Assembly: GCA_014649355.1 (NCBI GenBank)
Contig: BMSW01000020.1
Location: 1 to 64,000 of the forward strand
Reading direction: 5' to 3'
Source of the DNA: Streptomyces althioticus
GTDB taxonomy: Bacteria > Actinomycetota > Actinomycetes > Streptomycetales > Streptomycetaceae
Length of the DNA stretch: 64,000 nt
The translations under genes were made by a program, and so were the position numbers. The notes beneath the pieces are model-generated. The model worked only from the letters and a program-made list of their open reading frames with translations. It was not told where the DNA came from and did no database searches. Every line of letters begins with the position of its first letter. The first letter of the stretch is position 1. Positions 26,713 through 36,132 of the stretch are shown one piece after another.

Positions 26713-26741
26713 AGTGTAGTGGCGCCGAGGGCGTCGTCTTA
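26713..26741 (-). promoter_or_regulatory. Candidate serA promoter
   Basis: On the minus strand TAAGAC (26741-26736), a 17-base spacer and TACACT (26718-26713) lie about 117 bases upstream of the serA GTG and downstream of the ilvC terminator. The -10 is good and the -35 weak. Confidence 0.4.
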
Positions 26742-26822
26742 CGCCGCTTCGGAAGGATCACCCGTCCGTGGCGGACGGGATGGACAACGCCGTACGTCCG
26801 ACGTTACCCCTGGTTCGCCCGA

Positions 26823-26849
26823 AGGGCCGGGGCGTGGTGCCCCGGCCCT
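26823..26849 (-). terminator. Terminator after ilvC
   Basis: A perfect 11-bp stem AGGGCCGGGGC/GCCCCGGCCCT with a 5-base loop starts 14 bases after the ilvC stop, closing the ilvB-ilvN-ilvC operon before serA. Confidence 0.75.
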
Positions 26850-26863
26850 CAGGACGGTCGGGC

Positions 26864-27862
<999 letters not shown>

Positions 27863-27979
27863 TGGGTTCTCTCCTTGTGTGCAGGTGTTGCGTCCCACCG
27901 TATGACGGTGAGGGAGGGGGAAGGTTGAGGGTCTCGCGATGCGGGCGGCCGGCCGTGTCCCGGCCGCCCGAACGGTGTC

Positions 27980-28504
27980 TTACGCCGACCGGTCGAGGGC
28001 GCGCAGCGACCGGTCCGTGATCGAACGGGCACCGCGTCCGATCGCGATGGTGCCGGACTGGACCAGCTCCTTGATGCCGAACGGCTCCAGCATCTTGAGC
28101 ATGGCGGACAGCTTGTCGCTGCTCCCGGTGGCCTCGACGGTCACGGCCTCCGGGGAGACGTCCACGGTCTTGGCGCGGAAGAGCTGGACGATCTCGACGA
28201 TCTGGGAGCGCGTCTCGTTGTCGGCGCGCACCTTCACCAGGACGAGTTCGCGCTGGACGGCCTGCCCGGGTTCGAGCTCGACGATCTTCAGCACGTTGAC
28301 GAGCTTGTTGAGCTGCTTGGTGACCTGCTCCAGCGGGAACTCATCGACGCTCACCACGATGGTGATGCGGGAGATGTCGGGGTGCTCGGTGACACCCACG
28401 GCGAGCGAGTCGATGTTGAAGCCGCGGCGGGAGAACAGGGCGGCGATCCGGGCCAGGATGCCGGGGGTGTTCTCCACCAGGACGGAGAGCGTGTGCTTGG
28501 ACAT
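27980..28504 (-). CDS. ilvN: Acetolactate synthase small (regulatory) subunit
   Basis: The 174-residue protein has an N-terminal ACT domain, LSVLVENTPGILARIAALFSRRGFNIDSLAVG, where valine binds for feedback inhibition, and a C-terminal regulatory domain ending in IAIGRGARSITDRSLR. It starts 21 bases after the ilvB stop. It activates the catalytic subunit and makes it sensitive to branched-chain amino acids. Confidence 0.96.
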   Translation of the reverse strand: MSKHTLSVLVENTPGILARIAALFSRRGFNIDSLAVGVTEHPDISRITIVVSVDEFPLEQVTKQLNKLVNVLKIVELEPGQAVQRELVLVKVRADNETRSQIVEIVQLFRAKTVDVSPEAVTVEATGSSDKLSAMLKMLEPFGIKELVQSGTIAIGRGARSITDRSLRALDRSA

Positions 28505-28525
28505 GATCTCTTCGGTCTCTCTCGC

Positions 28526-30382
28526 TCAGTCGTCTTCGTTGTCGCCGAAGTCGGGGCGCACGTCCCGGGCGGCCATGATCTCGTCGTTGGAGGTGCCGGC
28601 GGCGACCATCGGCCAGACCATCGCGTCCTCGTGGACGACGAAGTCCACGACGACCGGCCGGTCGTTGATGCTGTTCGCCTCCTCGATGACCTTGTCGAGG
28701 TCCGCGGGGTCCTCGCAGCGGATCGCGTAGCAGCCCATGGCCTCCGACAGCTTCACGAAGTCGGGGACGCGGGTGCCCCTCGCCTGCGGGTTGACGTCGT
28801 CGGGACCGGAGTGCAGGACCGTGTTGGAGTACCGCTGGTTGTAGAACAGCGTCTGCCACTGGCGGACCATCCCGAGGGCGCCGTTGTTGATGACGGCGAC
28901 CTTGATCGGGATGTTGTTCAGGGCGCAGGTGGTGAGCTCCTGGTTGGTCATCTGGAAGCAGCCGTCGCCGTCGATCGCCCAGACCGCGCGGTCGGGCGCG
29001 CCGGCCTTGGCGCCCATGGCGGCCGGGACCGCGTAGCCCATCGTCCCGGCGCCGCCGGAGTTCAGCCAGGTGGCGGGCTTGTCGTACTGGATGAAGTGCG
29101 CGGCCCACATCTGGTGCTGGCCGACGCCCGCCGCGAAGATCGTGCCCTCGGGCGCGAGCTGTCCGATGCGCTCGATGACCTGCTGCGGGGAGAGCGAGCC
29201 GTCCGCCGGCTGGTCGTAGCCCAGCGGGTAGGTGTCGCGCCAGCGGTTCAGGTCGTTCCACCAGGCGGAGTAGTCGCCGCGGTGGCCGTCGGCGTGCTCC
29301 TTCTGGACGGCCTGGATGAGGTCGGCGAGGACCTCGCGGGCGTCACCGACGATCGGCACGTCGGCGGCGCGGTTCTTGCCGATCTCCGCCGGGTCGATGT
29401 CGGCGTGGACGATCTTCGCGTACGGGGCGAAGCTGTCCAGCTTGCCGGTGACGCGGTCGTCGAAGCGGGCTCCGAGGGCGACGATCAGGTCGGCCTTCTG
29501 CAGCGCGGTGACGGCGGTGACCGCACCGTGCATGCCCGGCATTCCCACGTGCAGCGGGTGGCCGTCGGGGAATGCGCCGAGCGCCATCAGGGTGGTGGTG
29601 ACGGGCGCTCCGGTGAGCTCGGCGAGGACCTTCAGCTCGGCGGTGGCCTGGGCCTTGATGACCCCGCCGCCGACGTAGAGGACCGGTCGCTTCGCGGAGG
29701 TGATGAGCTTGGCGGCCTCACGGATCTGCTTGGCGTGCGGCTTGGTGACGGGCCGGTAGCCGGGCAGGTCCATGACGGGCGGCCAGGAGAAGGTGGTCTT
29801 CGCCTGGAGGGCGTCCTTGGCGATGTCGACCAGCACCGGGCCGGGGCGGCCGGTGGAGGCGATGTGGAACGCCTGGGCGATGACCCGCGGGATGTCCTCG
29901 GCCTTAGTGACCAGGAAGTTGTGCTTGGTGATCGGCATGGTGATGCCGACGATGTCCGCCTCCTGGAAGGCGTCGGTGCCGATGGCCTTGGAGGCGACCT
30001 GGCCGGTGATGGCCACCATCGGGACGGAGTCCATGTGCGCGTCGGCGATGGGCGTCACCAGGTTGGTGGCGCCCGGACCCGAGGTCGCCATGCAGACGCC
30101 CACCTTGCCGGTGGCCTGCGCGTAACCCGTGGCCGCGTGACCCGCGCCCTGCTCGTGCCGGACCAGCACGTGGCGCACCCGCGTGGAGTCCATCAGCGGG
30201 TCGTACGCCGGGAGGATCGCACCGCCGGGGATGCCGAATACCGTGTCGGCGCCGACCTCCTCGAGAGAGCGGATGAGGGACTGCGCGCCCGTGACGTGCT
30301 CGACGGGGGCGGACTGCTGTCCTCCGGTACGGGGCCGCGGCTGCGGGTGATGGGCCCCGGTGGCCTGCTCGGTCATCGGCAT
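28526..30382 (-). CDS. ilvB: Acetolactate synthase large (catalytic) subunit
   Basis: The 618-residue ThDP and FAD enzyme makes acetolactate or acetohydroxybutyrate. It has the activating Glu in VRHEQGAGHAATGYAQATGKVG, ATSGPGATNLVTPIADA and the ThDP-binding AIDGDGCFQMTNQELTTCALNNIPIKVAVINN. A Pro/Gln-rich N-terminal tail of about 28 residues precedes the core. Starts at 30382 and 30376 are both plausible. It heads the ilvB-ilvN-ilvC operon and is controlled by the upstream leader-peptide attenuator. Confidence 0.96.
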   Translation of the reverse strand: MPMTEQATGAHHPQPRPRTGGQQSAPVEHVTGAQSLIRSLEEVGADTVFGIPGGAILPAYDPLMDSTRVRHVLVRHEQGAGHAATGYAQATGKVGVCMATSGPGATNLVTPIADAHMDSVPMVAITGQVASKAIGTDAFQEADIVGITMPITKHNFLVTKAEDIPRVIAQAFHIASTGRPGPVLVDIAKDALQAKTTFSWPPVMDLPGYRPVTKPHAKQIREAAKLITSAKRPVLYVGGGVIKAQATAELKVLAELTGAPVTTTLMALGAFPDGHPLHVGMPGMHGAVTAVTALQKADLIVALGARFDDRVTGKLDSFAPYAKIVHADIDPAEIGKNRAADVPIVGDAREVLADLIQAVQKEHADGHRGDYSAWWNDLNRWRDTYPLGYDQPADGSLSPQQVIERIGQLAPEGTIFAAGVGQHQMWAAHFIQYDKPATWLNSGGAGTMGYAVPAAMGAKAGAPDRAVWAIDGDGCFQMTNQELTTCALNNIPIKVAVINNGALGMVRQWQTLFYNQRYSNTVLHSGPDDVNPQARGTRVPDFVKLSEAMGCYAIRCEDPADLDKVIEEANSINDRPVVVDFVVHEDAMVWPMVAAGTSNDEIMAARDVRPDFGDNEDD

Positions 30383-30462
30383 TCTCTTCTCGATGCTGAG
30401 GGTTTTTGCGAAGTTCGTGCGGGTTACGCGTGCTGCTCGGCAGGTGCCTGTGCAACAAAAAA

Positions 30463-30490
30463 CCCCTCGTGCCGTAAGGCAAGCGAGGGG
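30463..30490 (-). terminator. Attenuator terminator upstream of ilvB
   Basis: On the minus strand CCCCTCG pairs with CGAGGGG, with an inner GCC-TTAC-GGC hairpin, and the stem runs directly into TTTTTTGTT. It lies between the branched-chain leader peptide and the ilvB start and is a textbook attenuator. Confidence 0.85.
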
Positions 30491-30532
30491 AGCGCGCCGG
30501 GTGGTGGGTCGCTGAGCGATCGCCGCTCAGCG

Positions 30533-30574
30533 TCAGCCGACGCGCTGTCCAAGTACGAGAATTCGGGTGCGCAT
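30533..30574 (-). CDS. ilvB leader peptide (MRTRILVLGQRVG)
   Basis: A 13-codon frame encodes MRTRILVLGQRVG with an Ile-Leu-Val-Leu run. GGGGGGAGGG upstream serves as ribosome site. It stops 42 bases before the attenuator stem. Near-identical leaders precede ilvB in other streptomycetes, as I recall. When charged branched-chain tRNAs are scarce, ribosome stalling in the ILVL run would prevent terminator formation and raise ilvBNC expression. Confidence 0.85.
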   Translation of the reverse strand: MRTRILVLGQRVG

Positions 30575-30607
30575 GGCACTGACCCTCCCCCCGGCGCACA
30601 CTCGGTG

Positions 30608-33600
30608 TCAAGTGGGTGGGACGGGAGTCTCATTATGTGAGCGGAGTGCCGTGGCGCTCTTGAGCACCGCCGTCACCCCCGTGGAGTACACGGGGGAACC
30701 GCCTCCACCGGCCAGCACCGGCTCGGCCGGGACGTGCGGCACCGGGTAGTGCCCGGCGGTCAGCGCCCGGCGCAGCCGGTACTCGTCGAGCGGCCCGGAG
30801 AAGGCCAGCCCCTGCCCGTGGGTGCAGCCCATCGCGCGCAGCGCCTCGGCCTGCTCGGGCAGGTCCACGCCGTCGGCCACGGTCTGCAGCCCGAGGTCGG
30901 AGGCGATCCGCAGCAGCCCGTGGGTGATCTTGTACAGCCGCGCGGACTCCGCCACCCCGTCGACCAGGCTGCGGTCGAGCTTCAGCATGTCGACGGGCAG
31001 CCGCCGCAGAGCCGTGATCGCCGCGCGTCCGCTGCCGAAGCCGTCCAGGGAGATCCGCACGCCGAGCCGCTTGAGCACGGTGAGCCGCCGCTCCAGCTCG
31101 TCGAGGGACACCCGGGGGTCGGTGTCGGCCAGTTCCACGATCAGCGAACCGGACGGCAGACCGTGCCGGGTGAGCAGCGCCTCGACCGAGCCGAGGGGCA
31201 GCGAGCGGTCCAGCAGCCGGCGCGCGCTCAGCCGTACGGCGACCGGCAGGGGCAGGCCCGTGGCGTGCCGTTCGGCGGCCTGCTCGACCGCCTCCTCCAG
31301 CACCCAGCGGCCCAGCTCGGCGGTCTTCTCGCTGTCCTCGGCGACGCGCAGGAACTCCGCGGGCGTGAACAGCACGCCCTGGGAGGAGCGCCAGCGCGCC
31401 TGGGCGCACACGGAGGTGATCCGGCCGTCCGCCAGGCTCACCACGGGCTGGTGCAGCAGGGCGAACTCGCCGTGGTGCAGCGCCGCGCGCAGCCGGGTGG
31501 CCAGTTCGGCCTTGCGGACGACGTCCTGCTGCATGTGCGGCTTGTACAGCTCGACGCGGCCCTTGCCCGCGGCCTTCGCCCGGTACATGGCGAGGTCGGC
31601 GTTGCGCAGCAACTCGCCCGCGCCGATGCCCGGTTCGGCGAAGGCGACGCCGATGGAGGCGTTGACACGGACATCGTTGCCGTCGATGAGGTAGGGCTGG
31701 GAGAGCGTGGCTCTGAGCCGGTCGGCCAGTTCGAGGATGTGCCCCTCGCGCGCGTCCCGGTCGCGTACGCCGTCGCCGGCGATGAGCGCCGCGAATTCGT
31801 CGCCGCCGAGACGGGAGGCGGTGTCGCCCTTGCGGACGGCGTCCTGGAGTCTGCGGGCGGCCTGCACGAGCAGTTCGTCCCCGGCCTGGTGGCCGATGGT
31901 GTCGTTGACGCCCTTGAAGCCGTCGAGGTCGATGAAGAGCACCGCCGTGCCGCGCAGGGCGGCGCCCCGGTCCGAGGCGCGGCGGCCGGAGAGGGCCTGC
32001 TGCACGCGCCGGGTGAACAGGGCCCGGTTGGGCAGGTCGGTCAGCGGGTCGTGTTCCGCGTTGTGCTGGAGCTGGGCCTGGAGGCGGACCCGCTCGGTGA
32101 CGTCACGGCTGTTGAAGATGAGGCCGCCGTGGTGCCGGTTGACGGTGGACTCCACGTTGAGCCAGCCGCCGTCACCGGACCGGAAGCGGCACTCGATGCG
32201 TGTGGTGGGCTCCTCCACCGGGTCGGCGGCGAGGAACCGCCGTACCTCGTGCACCACGCGGCCGAGGTCCTCGGGGTGGATCAGGGAAGCCAGTTCGGTT
32301 CCGACCAGGTCCTCCGCCGGGCGGCCGTACACGCCGGCGGCGGCCGGGGAGACGTAGCGCAGGACGCCGCTGGGGGCGGCGATCATGATGACGTCGCTGG
32401 AGCCCTGCACCAGGGAGCGGAAGTGGTTCTCCGCCTGGGCCAGTTCCTGGGTGAGGGTGATGTTGTCGAGGAGCATGATGCCCTGGCGCACGACGAGCGC
32501 GAGCGCCACGGTGCCCCCGGTGATCAGCACCACCCGGTCGACGCTGCGGCCGTTGAGGACGTTGTAGAGGATCCCGAGGGTGCACACGGCCGCCGCCAGG
32601 TACGGGGTGAGCGCGGCGAGGGAGCCGGTGAGGGGCCGGGAGAGCTGGTACCGGACCGCTCCCCCACCGGGCGCCGGTCCGTGCTGGTGGTCGGGGGCGG
32701 CGCGCCGTCCGGGCAGGTGCTCGCGGACCACGCGCGTGGACGTCTCCCGGTCGGGTCCGCCGCGGCGGGGCGCGGTCCACGGGGCGTAGGCCAGCAGCAG
32801 CGACCCGGCGAACCAGCCCGCGTCGAGGAGTTGCCCCGAGCGGTAGTCGGCGTGCAGCAGCGGGGAGGTGAACAGGGCGTCGCACATCACGGTGAGCGCG
32901 AGCGCCCCGATCGCGGTGTTCACCGCCGAGCGGTTGACCGAGGAGCGCCGGAAGTGCAGCGCGAGGACCATGCTGACGAGGGCGATGTCGAGCAGCGGGT
33001 ACGCCAGGGACAGCGCCGTGTGCGCGACGCTCGGCCCCTCGGCCTGCGCGGCCTGGGCGAGGGCGAGGCTCCACGCCAGGGTCAGCAGCGAGCCGCCGAT
33101 CAGCCAGGCGTCGAGGCCGAGGCACACCCAGCCGGCCTTGGTCACGGGCCGTTTGGCGAGCACCAGCAGTCCGACGATGGCGGGCGGCGCGAAACACAGG
33201 AAGAACAGGTCGGCGTAGCTGGGGCTCGGCACCTCACGGTGGAGCACGACCTCGTACCAGCCCCAGACCAGGTTGCCCAGGGACGCCATGGCCGAGGAGA
33301 TCCCGAACAGCGTCCACGCGGACCGGTACCGGGTGCGGCGGTCGCGGGCGTAGACCGCGCAGGAGACGGCGGCGACCGCGGCGGCGGCGCTCAGCCCGAA
33401 GTCCCCCATGATCAGGGCGAGTCGCTCCGACCCCCAGCCGAACGCGGCGCCGACGGCGTAGGCGCCGCAGACCAGGGCGAGCACCAGCTGGGCCGCGGGG
33501 CCGGGGCGGCGGCCCGCGCCCTTCACCGGCAGCAGGGTCCGCGGGGCGGACGCGGGACGCAGCGCTCCGTCGAGGGTGGGGGTCGGCGGCGCGCTCACCG

Positions 33601-33916
33601 GTCCCTCCCGGTCCGCGCCGCCTCCGCGCTCCAGGGTCCCCGGTGCGCCTGGGACCGGGTCGGGCGGCTCGTCGGCCGGAGCGGGTCGTGCGGGCCGGCG
33701 CCGTCGGTCCTTCCGCCGCGCCGGATGTGCTGACCGTGCCTGTGCGTGTCCGCGTGCCGGTGTCGCCGCCGACGCATCCGCCGCGTCGGATCGCTGGTCG
33801 TCTGGCCGTGCATCGCCCGTCGCCCCCCTCACAGTCTCCGTGTCGCTCCCCCGCGCCGTTGGTCGGCGGCGCAGCCCCTGTCCGGACGATACACCAGTAT
33901 CGTCACTCAGGGACAT
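30608..33916 (-). CDS. cdgC: Membrane PAS-GGDEF-EAL protein: likely diguanylate cyclase with a degenerate EAL domain
   Basis: From ATG 33916 (GAGG upstream) the protein is 1102 residues. An Arg/Pro-rich tail (about 1-140) is followed by about eight to ten membrane helices (to about 480), a PAS domain (SDVIMIAAPSGVLRYVSPAAAGVYG), GGDEF at 704-708 and an EAL-like domain. The allosteric RxxD site is intact (RKGD, 695-698). The EAL signature is CAQ (837-839), the DDFG loop is LDGFG, and the metal Asn of VNLSA is Arg. It should make c-di-GMP but not degrade it. The symbol is tentative, based on remembered S. coelicolor gene order. Confidence 0.82.
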   Translation of the reverse strand: MSLSDDTGVSSGQGLRRRPTARGSDTETVRGATGDARPDDQRSDAADASAATPARGHAQARSAHPARRKDRRRRPARPAPADEPPDPVPGAPGTLERGGGADREGPVSAPPTPTLDGALRPASAPRTLLPVKGAGRRPGPAAQLVLALVCGAYAVGAAFGWGSERLALIMGDFGLSAAAAVAAVSCAVYARDRRTRYRSAWTLFGISSAMASLGNLVWGWYEVVLHREVPSPSYADLFFLCFAPPAIVGLLVLAKRPVTKAGWVCLGLDAWLIGGSLLTLAWSLALAQAAQAEGPSVAHTALSLAYPLLDIALVSMVLALHFRRSSVNRSAVNTAIGALALTVMCDALFTSPLLHADYRSGQLLDAGWFAGSLLLAYAPWTAPRRGGPDRETSTRVVREHLPGRRAAPDHQHGPAPGGGAVRYQLSRPLTGSLAALTPYLAAAVCTLGILYNVLNGRSVDRVVLITGGTVALALVVRQGIMLLDNITLTQELAQAENHFRSLVQGSSDVIMIAAPSGVLRYVSPAAAGVYGRPAEDLVGTELASLIHPEDLGRVVHEVRRFLAADPVEEPTTRIECRFRSGDGGWLNVESTVNRHHGGLIFNSRDVTERVRLQAQLQHNAEHDPLTDLPNRALFTRRVQQALSGRRASDRGAALRGTAVLFIDLDGFKGVNDTIGHQAGDELLVQAARRLQDAVRKGDTASRLGGDEFAALIAGDGVRDRDAREGHILELADRLRATLSQPYLIDGNDVRVNASIGVAFAEPGIGAGELLRNADLAMYRAKAAGKGRVELYKPHMQQDVVRKAELATRLRAALHHGEFALLHQPVVSLADGRITSVCAQARWRSSQGVLFTPAEFLRVAEDSEKTAELGRWVLEEAVEQAAERHATGLPLPVAVRLSARRLLDRSLPLGSVEALLTRHGLPSGSLIVELADTDPRVSLDELERRLTVLKRLGVRISLDGFGSGRAAITALRRLPVDMLKLDRSLVDGVAESARLYKITHGLLRIASDLGLQTVADGVDLPEQAEALRAMGCTHGQGLAFSGPLDEYRLRRALTAGHYPVPHVPAEPVLAGGGGSPVYSTGVTAVLKSATALRSHNETPVPPT
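30632..30637 (-). promoter_or_regulatory. Candidate -10 box for the ilv leader transcript
   Basis: CATAAT on the minus strand lies about 60 bases before the leader ATG, inside the 3-prime end of the neighbouring gene. No good -35 is seen. A TTGACA at 30611-30606 is closer but lacks a matching -10. Confidence 0.35.
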
Positions 33917-33998
33917 AGGTCCTCTACGCTCCGTGACGATCAACGGACCGTCGAGCACCCACCGCTCCCGAGGGGTCGCGGACGGTACCCGAAGCGGA

Positions 33999-34949
33999 CT
34001 ACACGTCTTCCGTTCCCGTCACCAGGATCACGTTCCCCGGCTCCTCGTGGTTCACGTATCGGCGCAACTGGTCGCGCAGCAGGCGCTTCGCGCGGGGGAG
34101 GAACGCGGACGTGGGTCCGCCGACGTGCGGGGTGATCAGCACGCCGGGCGCCCGCCACAACGGGTGGTCGGCGGGCAGGGGTTCGGGGTCGGTCACGTCG
34201 AGGGCCGCGGTGATGCGGCCGCTCTCCACCTCGGTGAGCAGGGCCTTGGTGTCGACGACGGGTCCGCGGGAGACGTTCACGAGGAGGGCGCCGTCCTTCA
34301 TCCGGGCGAGGAACGCGGCGTCCACGAGGTGCCGGGTGCCCTCGGTCAGCGGGGTGGTCAGGACGACGACGTCCGCCTCCGGGAGCAGGGAGGGAAGTTC
34401 GGTGAGCGGATGCACCGGCCCGCGCTCCGTTGTGCGCGCGGAGCGCGCGACGCGCGCCACCCGCGCGACCTCGAACGGCACGAGCCGGTCCTCGACGGCC
34501 GCGCCGATCGAGCCGTACCCGACGATCAGCACGGTCCGGTCGGCGAGCGCCGGCCGGAAGCCGCCCTGCCACTCCCCGCGGTCCTGGGCGCGCACGAAGC
34601 CGGGGACGCCGCGCAGGGAGGCGAGGATCAGGGTGAGCGTGAGCTCCGCGGTGCTGGCCTCGTGCACCCCGCGCGCGTTGCACAGCCGCACGCCGGGGGG
34701 CAGGTCCTTCAGGCCGGGCTGCACATGGTCGATGCCGGCCGACAGGGTCTGCACCACGCGCACGGACCGCATCCGGGGCAGCGGACGCAGGCACACCTCG
34801 GCGGACTTCATGTACGGCACGACGTAGAAGTCGCACTCCTCCGGGTCGGCCGGGTACGTCTCGCCGCCGTCCCAGAAGTGGTAGCGCGGCCCCTCGGGGA
34901 GCCCGTCGATCTCGTCCGGGGGGATGGGAAGCCACACGTCAGGAGTCAT
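33999..34949 (-). CDS. D-2-hydroxyacid dehydrogenase family protein
   Basis: The 316-residue protein has the two-domain dehydrogenase layout: substrate-domain text QTLSAGIDHV and NARGVHEASTAEL, the NAD motif VLIVGYGSIG, and the catalytic series VNVSRGPVVDTKAL, ALDVTDPEPLPADHPLW and ITPHVGGPT (His). It reduces a 2-oxoacid or oxidises a D-2-hydroxyacid, with no clue to which. It is a single gene divergent from the aldo/keto reductase. It lacks the regulatory domains of SerA. Confidence 0.85.
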   Translation of the reverse strand: MTPDVWLPIPPDEIDGLPEGPRYHFWDGGETYPADPEECDFYVVPYMKSAEVCLRPLPRMRSVRVVQTLSAGIDHVQPGLKDLPPGVRLCNARGVHEASTAELTLTLILASLRGVPGFVRAQDRGEWQGGFRPALADRTVLIVGYGSIGAAVEDRLVPFEVARVARVARSARTTERGPVHPLTELPSLLPEADVVVLTTPLTEGTRHLVDAAFLARMKDGALLVNVSRGPVVDTKALLTEVESGRITAALDVTDPEPLPADHPLWRAPGVLITPHVGGPTSAFLPRAKRLLRDQLRRYVNHEEPGNVILVTGTEDV

Positions 34950-35024
34950 GCCACGGAGGCTAGTTCAGGCCGCCCGGACGGCAGAGGTTAGGTTGGGGGG
35001 CCGGAGAGGGAGGGTCACGAGCAG

Positions 35025-36023
35025 GTGGAGCGCAGGACGATCGGCGCGGCGGCGCTCTCGGTGGGCGCGATAGGCCTCGGATGCATGCCGATGAGCTGGG
35101 CCTACAGCACGTCCCGGCAGCGCGGCGAGGAGTCGCTGAGGGCGGTGCACCGGGCGCTGGACGCGGGCTCGTCCCTCCTCGACACCGCCGACATGTACGG
35201 CCCGTTCACCAACGAGCTGCTGCTCGGGCGGGTGCTGAAGGAGCGGCGTGCCGACGCCTTCGTGTCGACGAAGGTCGGGTTGCTGGTGGGCGACCAGCAC
35301 ATCGTGGCCAACGGCCGTCCCGGATACGTCAGGCGGGCCTGCGACGCCTCGCTGCGGCGGCTGCAGACCGACGTGATCGACCTCTACCAGCTGCACCGCG
35401 CCGACCCGGAGGTCCCGGTCGAGGAGACCTGGGGCGCGATGGCGGAGCTGGTGCGGGCGGGCAAGGTACGGGCGCTGGGCCTGGGCGCGGTCGGGGCGCG
35501 GTCGTCGCGGCGGCCGGGGGCGCGGCTGCACGACGCGACGATCCGCCAGCTGGAGCGGGTGCAGCAGGTGTTCCCGGTGAGCGCGGTGCAGGCGGAGCTG
35601 TCGGTGTGGTCGCCGGAGGCGCTGGAGACGCTGCTGCCCTGGTGCGAGGCGCGGGGTGTGGGTTTCCTGGCGGCGATGCCGCTGGGGAACGGCTTCCTGA
35701 CGGGGACGCTGACGCCCGGCCAGGGGTTCGAGGCGGACGACCTGCGGGCCAGGCATCCGCGGTTCACGGCCGAGATGATGGCCGCGAACCAGCCGATCGT
35801 GGCCGGTCTGCGCCGGGTCGCGCGCCGGCACGGGGAGCACGTCACCCCGGCGCAGGTCGCCCTGGCCTGGGTGCTGGGCCGCGGCCGGCAGGTGATCCCG
35901 GTGCCGGGTGCCAAGCGGGAGCGGTGGGTGACGGAGAACGCGGCGGCGGCCGGACTGCGGCTGACCGACGAGGACCTGGCGGAGATCGCGGGCCTGCCGC
36001 CGGCCCAGGGGTCGTGGGACTGA
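35025..36023 (+). CDS. Aldo/keto reductase
   Basis: The 332-residue protein starts at GTG with a GGAGAGGGAGGG run upstream. The barrel shows the family tetrad: Asp and Tyr in LLDTADMYGPFTNE, Lys in FVSTKVG and His in LYQLHRADPEVPVEE. The C-terminal VIPVPGAKRERWVTENAAA binds NADPH. It resembles the AKR11/AKR13 groups found widely in actinobacteria. The substrate is unknown and no operon partner is evident. Confidence 0.88.
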   Translation: MERRTIGAAALSVGAIGLGCMPMSWAYSTSRQRGEESLRAVHRALDAGSSLLDTADMYGPFTNELLLGRVLKERRADAFVSTKVGLLVGDQHIVANGRPGYVRRACDASLRRLQTDVIDLYQLHRADPEVPVEETWGAMAELVRAGKVRALGLGAVGARSSRRPGARLHDATIRQLERVQQVFPVSAVQAELSVWSPEALETLLPWCEARGVGFLAAMPLGNGFLTGTLTPGQGFEADDLRARHPRFTAEMMAANQPIVAGLRRVARRHGEHVTPAQVALAWVLGRGRQVIPVPGAKRERWVTENAAAAGLRLTDEDLAEIAGLPPAQGSWD

Positions 36024-36132
36024 GCGTCCCACCTCCCGGTGGTGTCCCGGGTTCGGGGCCGGCGAAGCGGGAACCTGTGAGGCGCGAGCGGTGTATGACA
36101 GACAGAACCCGCCGCGTCGAAGGGACGAGATC

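Noticed and set aside
30606..30611. TTGACA as -35 for the ilvB leader
   Set aside because: No -10 element lies 16-19 bases downstream; it overlaps the neighbouring stop codon.
30734..33733. A 999-codon plus-strand open frame
   Set aside because: It is the antisense of the GGDEF-EAL gene and shows no recognisable motif.
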